Shown in pieces: positions 13,508-16,120 of a DNA stretch of 16,120 nucleotides; the stretch's first letter is position 1, and every line of letters starts with the position of its first letter. The notes under the pieces were generated by a model. That model had not been told where the DNA came from. It searched no databases and was given only the letters and a program-made list of their open reading frames with translations. This stretch comes from VRUE01 sp035554595 (GTDB lineage: Bacteria; Actinomycetota; Thermoleophilia; Solirubrobacterales; 70-9), in the NCBI GenBank assembly GCA_035554595.1, contig DATMIH010000125.1:1-16120 (forward strand). Reading direction: 5' to 3'. Position numbers and translations under genes: made by a program.

Positions 13508-14254
13508 TCATCGGCCCGGCGATCCGCTCGGCGAGAGACCGTTCATCAGGTAGCGGGCGTTGGCGGGCGCGTAACCCTCCCAGTCGTTGTTGAGGTAGAC
13601 GAAGACCTCTCGCCGTGAGCGCCAGGCGGCGATCCGCCGGCGCCAGCCGTCGAGCTCGGGCTCGGAGTAGTTGCCGCCGCGGCCGCGATGGCCGTAGTGC
13701 AGCCGCAGGTAGGCGAGCTCGCCGATCGGCTTGGCCTCGGGCAGCGGCCGGCGCTTGTCGTCGCCGATCGTCAGCGAGGCGCCGTGCTCTGCCAGCAGCT
13801 CTCGTACCGCTGGCACGAACCAGCTCTCGTGGCGGAACTCGAAGCAGTGGCGGGCACGGGGCAGCTCTGCGAGCGCGGAGGCGAGCAGATCATCATCGCG
13901 GTGGAAGTTCTCCGGCAGCTGCCAGAGGACCGGCCCCAGGCGCCTGCCTCGCCGCAGCGGCTCGAGCGGCTCCCAGAAGCGAGCGACCGCATCGGCGATC
14001 TCGTGCAGCCGCTTCATGTGGGTGAGGTAACGGCTCGACTTGACCGCGAAGAGGAAGTCGCCCGGGACCTGCTCGACCCAGGTCCGCACAGTCGATTCTT
14101 TCGGCAGCCGGTAGAAGGTCGCGTTGACCTCGACCGTGTCGAAGACCTCGGCGTATCGCTCCAGCCAGCGCTTTTGCGGCAGGCCATCGGGATAGAGGCC
14201 GCCACGCCAGTCTTTGTAGCTCCAGCCCGAGCAGCCGATCCGCACCGGGTGCAT
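13508..14254 (-). CDS. DUF72 (YecE-like) family protein
   Basis: This 248-residue protein of the DUF72/YecE family is a TIM-barrel group of unknown activity. Visible signatures are the opening RIGCSGWSYKDWRGGLYP (5-22), VEVNATFYRLPKESTVRTW, the strand FLFAVKSSRYLTH, LGPVLWQLPENF, the FEFRHESWF segment, and the closing VFVYLNNDWEGYAPANA. Length is normal. ATG 14254 follows AGGGAA on the - strand, nine bases downstream of the broken oxidoreductase stop, so it is the last gene of the - strand run that starts at 16089. Some DUF72 proteins occur near DNA-repair or nuclease genes, but nothing in this context points to a reaction. Confidence 0.93.
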   Translation of the reverse strand: MHPVRIGCSGWSYKDWRGGLYPDGLPQKRWLERYAEVFDTVEVNATFYRLPKESTVRTWVEQVPGDFLFAVKSSRYLTHMKRLHEIADAVARFWEPLEPLRRGRRLGPVLWQLPENFHRDDDLLASALAELPRARHCFEFRHESWFVPAVRELLAEHGASLTIGDDKRRPLPEAKPIGELAYLRLHYGHRGRGGNYSEPELDGWRRRIAAWRSRREVFVYLNNDWEGYAPANARYLMNGLSPSGSPGR

Positions 14255-14263
14255 CGCGGTTCC

Positions 14264-15065
14264 CTACGCGGCCTGCCGCCCGCGGGAGACCTCCACCACG
14301 ATCTTGCGATGCGAGCTTTTCCGATTCCAGGCCTCGCCGATCTCACTCAGAGGCACTCCCTCCGTCTCGACCTCCAGCTCACCGGCCAGCGCGTGCTCGC
14401 ACATCGCCGTGAAGGTCTCGCGTTTGAGCTCTCGCGAGGCCTTGAAGTTGGTGTGGCCGATGATGTGGGCGAGCTGATTGCGAAAGCCGCGGGTCGGCAG
14501 CTCGATCGACTCGTCCGCCGAGTTGCCGATCTGGATCAGCCTGCCCTCGACGTTGAGCGCCCCCAGCGCCGCGATCGCCGGCTCGCCCCAGAGGGGGTCG
14601 ACGATGACGTCGAAGCCACCGCCGGCCGCCTCCTTGAAGCGCTCCGTGAGGTCAGCTTCGCCATCGAGCTCGACGACCGCGTCGGCGCCGAGCTCGTGCC
14701 GGGCTCGCTCCAGGCTCTCGGCGTCGCGGGCCGCGGCGACGATCCTTCCGGCGCCGAGCAGGCGCGCGCCCTGGACCGCGATCTGGCCGAGCACGCCGCT
14801 TGAGCCGAGGACGAGCACCGACTCGCCCTCGCGCAGCTCCGCCCGCCAGCGGCGGTTCGCGGCCGGGGAACTTGCCCGAGGCGATTGTGTGGTCGACCGG
14901 ATTGAGGCCGGCGACCTCGACCTCGACCAGCACGTGCCCCCCTTTCACTACCTCAGAGGTAGTTAAGGGAGGGTCCGTGACCAACGCCGTCCCGTTGGGG
15001 CTCGGCTCTTCGAACTCGCCGAACTCGGGATCCGACCCGTAGTCCTTCAGCACCGCAGCTTCCAT
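14264..15065 (-). pseudogene. Quinone oxidoreductase / zinc-type alcohol dehydrogenase-like (MDR), internally deleted and frameshifted
   Basis: Two reading frames each give part of one MDR protein. The first (15065 to about 14862) has the N-terminus MEAAVLKDYG, then VLVEVEVAGLNPVDHTIASG. The second (about 14848 to 14264) has WRAELREGESVLVLGSSGVLG, the glycine-rich NADPH-binding strand, and the rest of the Rossmann half to the stop. Between them roughly 75-90 residues of the usual catalytic domain are missing and the frame changes, so no full enzyme can be made. The C-terminal frame alone could start at GTG 14818 but would lack the substrate domain. The start has AAGGAG six bases upstream. A 37-bp palindrome sits in frame near the N-terminus. 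A sequencing or assembly error is possible; the loss of so many residues favours a true deletion. Confidence 0.75.
14937..14973. repeat. Imperfect 37-bp palindrome inserted in a coding frame
   Basis: The core ACTACCTC-A-GAGGTAGT (14947-14963) is a perfect 8-bp inverted repeat around one base. Pairing continues outward (TTT with AAG, CC with GG, CCC with GGG), with one mismatch on each side block. It encodes about 13 residues (31-43) of the MDR pseudogene that do not fit the family pattern at that place. Because of its symmetry, both strands read nearly the same peptide, containing TTSEVVKGG. It looks like a small palindromic element inserted in frame. Confidence 0.6.
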
Positions 15066-15084
15066 CTCTCTCCTTGGTCTCGGC

Positions 15085-16089
15085 TCAGGCAGGCGCCGGC
15101 GATCGACTCAGCTTCGGCAGCACCTCGCTGCCGTAGAGCTCGATCGCCGCGTGCGGATCGGTGCCGGAGTTGTTCATCAGCGCCACCGTGCTCGCGCCCA
15201 GCTTTTCAACCTCGCGGATCCGCTCGAGATGCTCGCCCGGGTCGGAGGAGATGATCATCGCTTCGCGCAGTTCGGCGTCGCTCATCTGCTCCTCGCCGTG
15301 CTCGTACATCGCCTTCGGGTCGTGCCAGTCCTCTTTGTAGAACTCCTTCGGCTGGGCGCCCTTCCAGACGCGGGCGCCCTCGAGTGCCGCCTCGTCGTCC
15401 GTCGCCCAGGAGAAGGCGACCTGCAGGACGATCTCGCCCGGCTCGCGGTCCGCGTCATCGGCGGCGGAGCGGTAGGCGTCGAGGATCTCCGGGACCGCTT
15501 CCGGGTCGGCCAGGGTCCAGAGGCCGTCGCCCTGGCGGCCCGCGACCGCTGCGGCCTGCGGCCCGAAGGCAGAGACGTAGATCGGCGGCCGGCGACCCTC
15601 GGGCAGGGTGTGAATGAAGGCGCCGTCGGCCGAGAAGTGGTCACCCTCGCCGCTCAGCTTCTTGCCGTCCCAGAGCGCCCGGATCATCTCCAGTGCCTCC
15701 TCCATCCGCGCGATCTGATCGCCGACCGAGGGCCAGCCGTGACCGAGCGGCGCCTCGTTCAGCGCCTCGCCGGAGCCAAACCCCAGATAAGGACGCCCCG
15801 GGTACATCACCTCGAGCGTCGCCCAGGCCTGGGCGATCAGCGCCGGGTGGTAGCGCGGGCCGGGCGGCGTGACTCCGGTCCCGAAGAGCACGCGCTCGGT
15901 CGCCTGCGCCGCGGCGCCGAGCCAGACCCAGGCGTTGCCGGACTCGCCGTTCTCCCACCAGGGCTGGAGGTGGTCGCTGCAGCCGATTCCGTCGAACCCG
16001 GCCCGCTCGGCTTCGACCGCCTGGCGCAGGAGCTCGTCGGGCGGGAACTGCTCATGCGCGCAGAAGTGCAGGTAGCGCATCGTCGCCAT
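15085..16089 (-). CDS. F420-dependent luciferase-like oxidoreductase, FGD-like
   Basis: This 334-residue LLM-class TIM-barrel enzyme is close in length and motifs to F420-dependent glucose-6-phosphate dehydrogenase (FGD). SDHLQPW holds His40 and Trp44, equivalent to the active-site His and Trp of mycobacterial FGD1. GSGEALNE holds Glu108, matching the catalytic Glu. AGRQGDGLW and the SSDPGEH segment are also conserved. From memory of FGD1, the Lys/Arg residues that grip the sugar phosphate appear changed (SGK to DPE, RWIVASDP to AMIISSDP), so the substrate is probably not glucose-6-phosphate. It would transfer hydride to or from deazaflavin F420 in the cytoplasm. ATG 16089 has AAGGGAG upstream; ATG 16080 is an alternative. 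It heads a run with the MDR pseudogene (19 bases on) and DUF72. Confidence 0.88.
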   Translation of the reverse strand: MATMRYLHFCAHEQFPPDELLRQAVEAERAGFDGIGCSDHLQPWWENGESGNAWVWLGAAAQATERVLFGTGVTPPGPRYHPALIAQAWATLEVMYPGRPYLGFGSGEALNEAPLGHGWPSVGDQIARMEEALEMIRALWDGKKLSGEGDHFSADGAFIHTLPEGRRPPIYVSAFGPQAAAVAGRQGDGLWTLADPEAVPEILDAYRSAADDADREPGEIVLQVAFSWATDDEAALEGARVWKGAQPKEFYKEDWHDPKAMYEHGEEQMSDAELREAMIISSDPGEHLERIREVEKLGASTVALMNNSGTDPHAAIELYGSEVLPKLSRSPAPA

Positions 16090-16120
16090 GCGGCTCCCTT
16101 ACCCGTTTGGGACGCGGGCA

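Noticed and set aside
13688..14803. 371-residue open frame on the + strand
   Set aside because: It lies antisense to the DUF72 gene and the MDR pseudogene. It has no family features, and the opposite strand carries recognisable motifs.
1..16120. CRISPR array, transposase, integrase or rRNA genes
   Set aside because: None was found by reading both strands. There are no regularly spaced direct repeats, no DDE or recombinase motifs and no rRNA signatures.

Overview
This is a high-GC bacterial window with many short overlaps between neighbouring genes. Several features point to an actinobacterium, possibly of the Thermoleophilia/Solirubrobacterales type. These are an F420-dependent luciferase-like oxidoreductase, an MMPL transporter, a Ser/Thr kinase with FHA proteins, a PLDc_N-SHOCT protein and an actinobacterial 'plasmid stabilization' protein. 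The lineage is inferred from gene content, not from a marker gene. No stretch over 300 bases lacks a gene; the longest gaps are about 2010-2249, 11852-12060 and 6556-6744.

Layout, left to right. (1) 1-2009, + strand: the 3' end of an OmpR/PhoB-type response regulator, then an overlapping run of SprT-like protein, cupin and aldo/keto reductase. (2) 2250-2867: a lone secreted protein with two BamE/SmpA-like modules and less GC-rich codons. (3) 2898-6555: a phospho-signalling cluster. A membrane-spanning Ser/Thr kinase and a small tail-rich membrane protein are on the - strand. Divergent from them are an FHA protein fused to a LuxR-like HTH and a membrane-anchored FhaA-like protein. (4) 6576-9558: a segment bounded by a degenerate 3' fragment of tRNA-Thr(CGT) and the intact tRNA-Thr(CGT), both on the - strand. 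It holds a PLDc_N-SHOCT protein, a multi-pass membrane protein and a toxin-antitoxin pair (ParD-like antitoxin plus zeta-type P-loop kinase) with a phased operator in front. (5) 9599-11851, - strand: an MMPL transporter. (6) 12061-13466, + strand: a DJ-1/PfpI protein, a basic Rho_N/SAP-like protein whose start codon lies in a 22-bp hairpin, and a small secreted or anchored protein. (7) 16089-13508, - strand: an F420-dependent FGD-like enzyme, a broken quinone-oxidoreductase gene and a DUF72 protein, closely spaced like an operon.

The most interesting items are the start-codon hairpin at 12649-12704, the alternating half-site operator in front of the ParD/zeta pair, the tRNA-Thr duplication around that pair, the kinase to FHA-HTH module, and a 37-bp palindrome inserted in frame in a now broken oxidoreductase gene.
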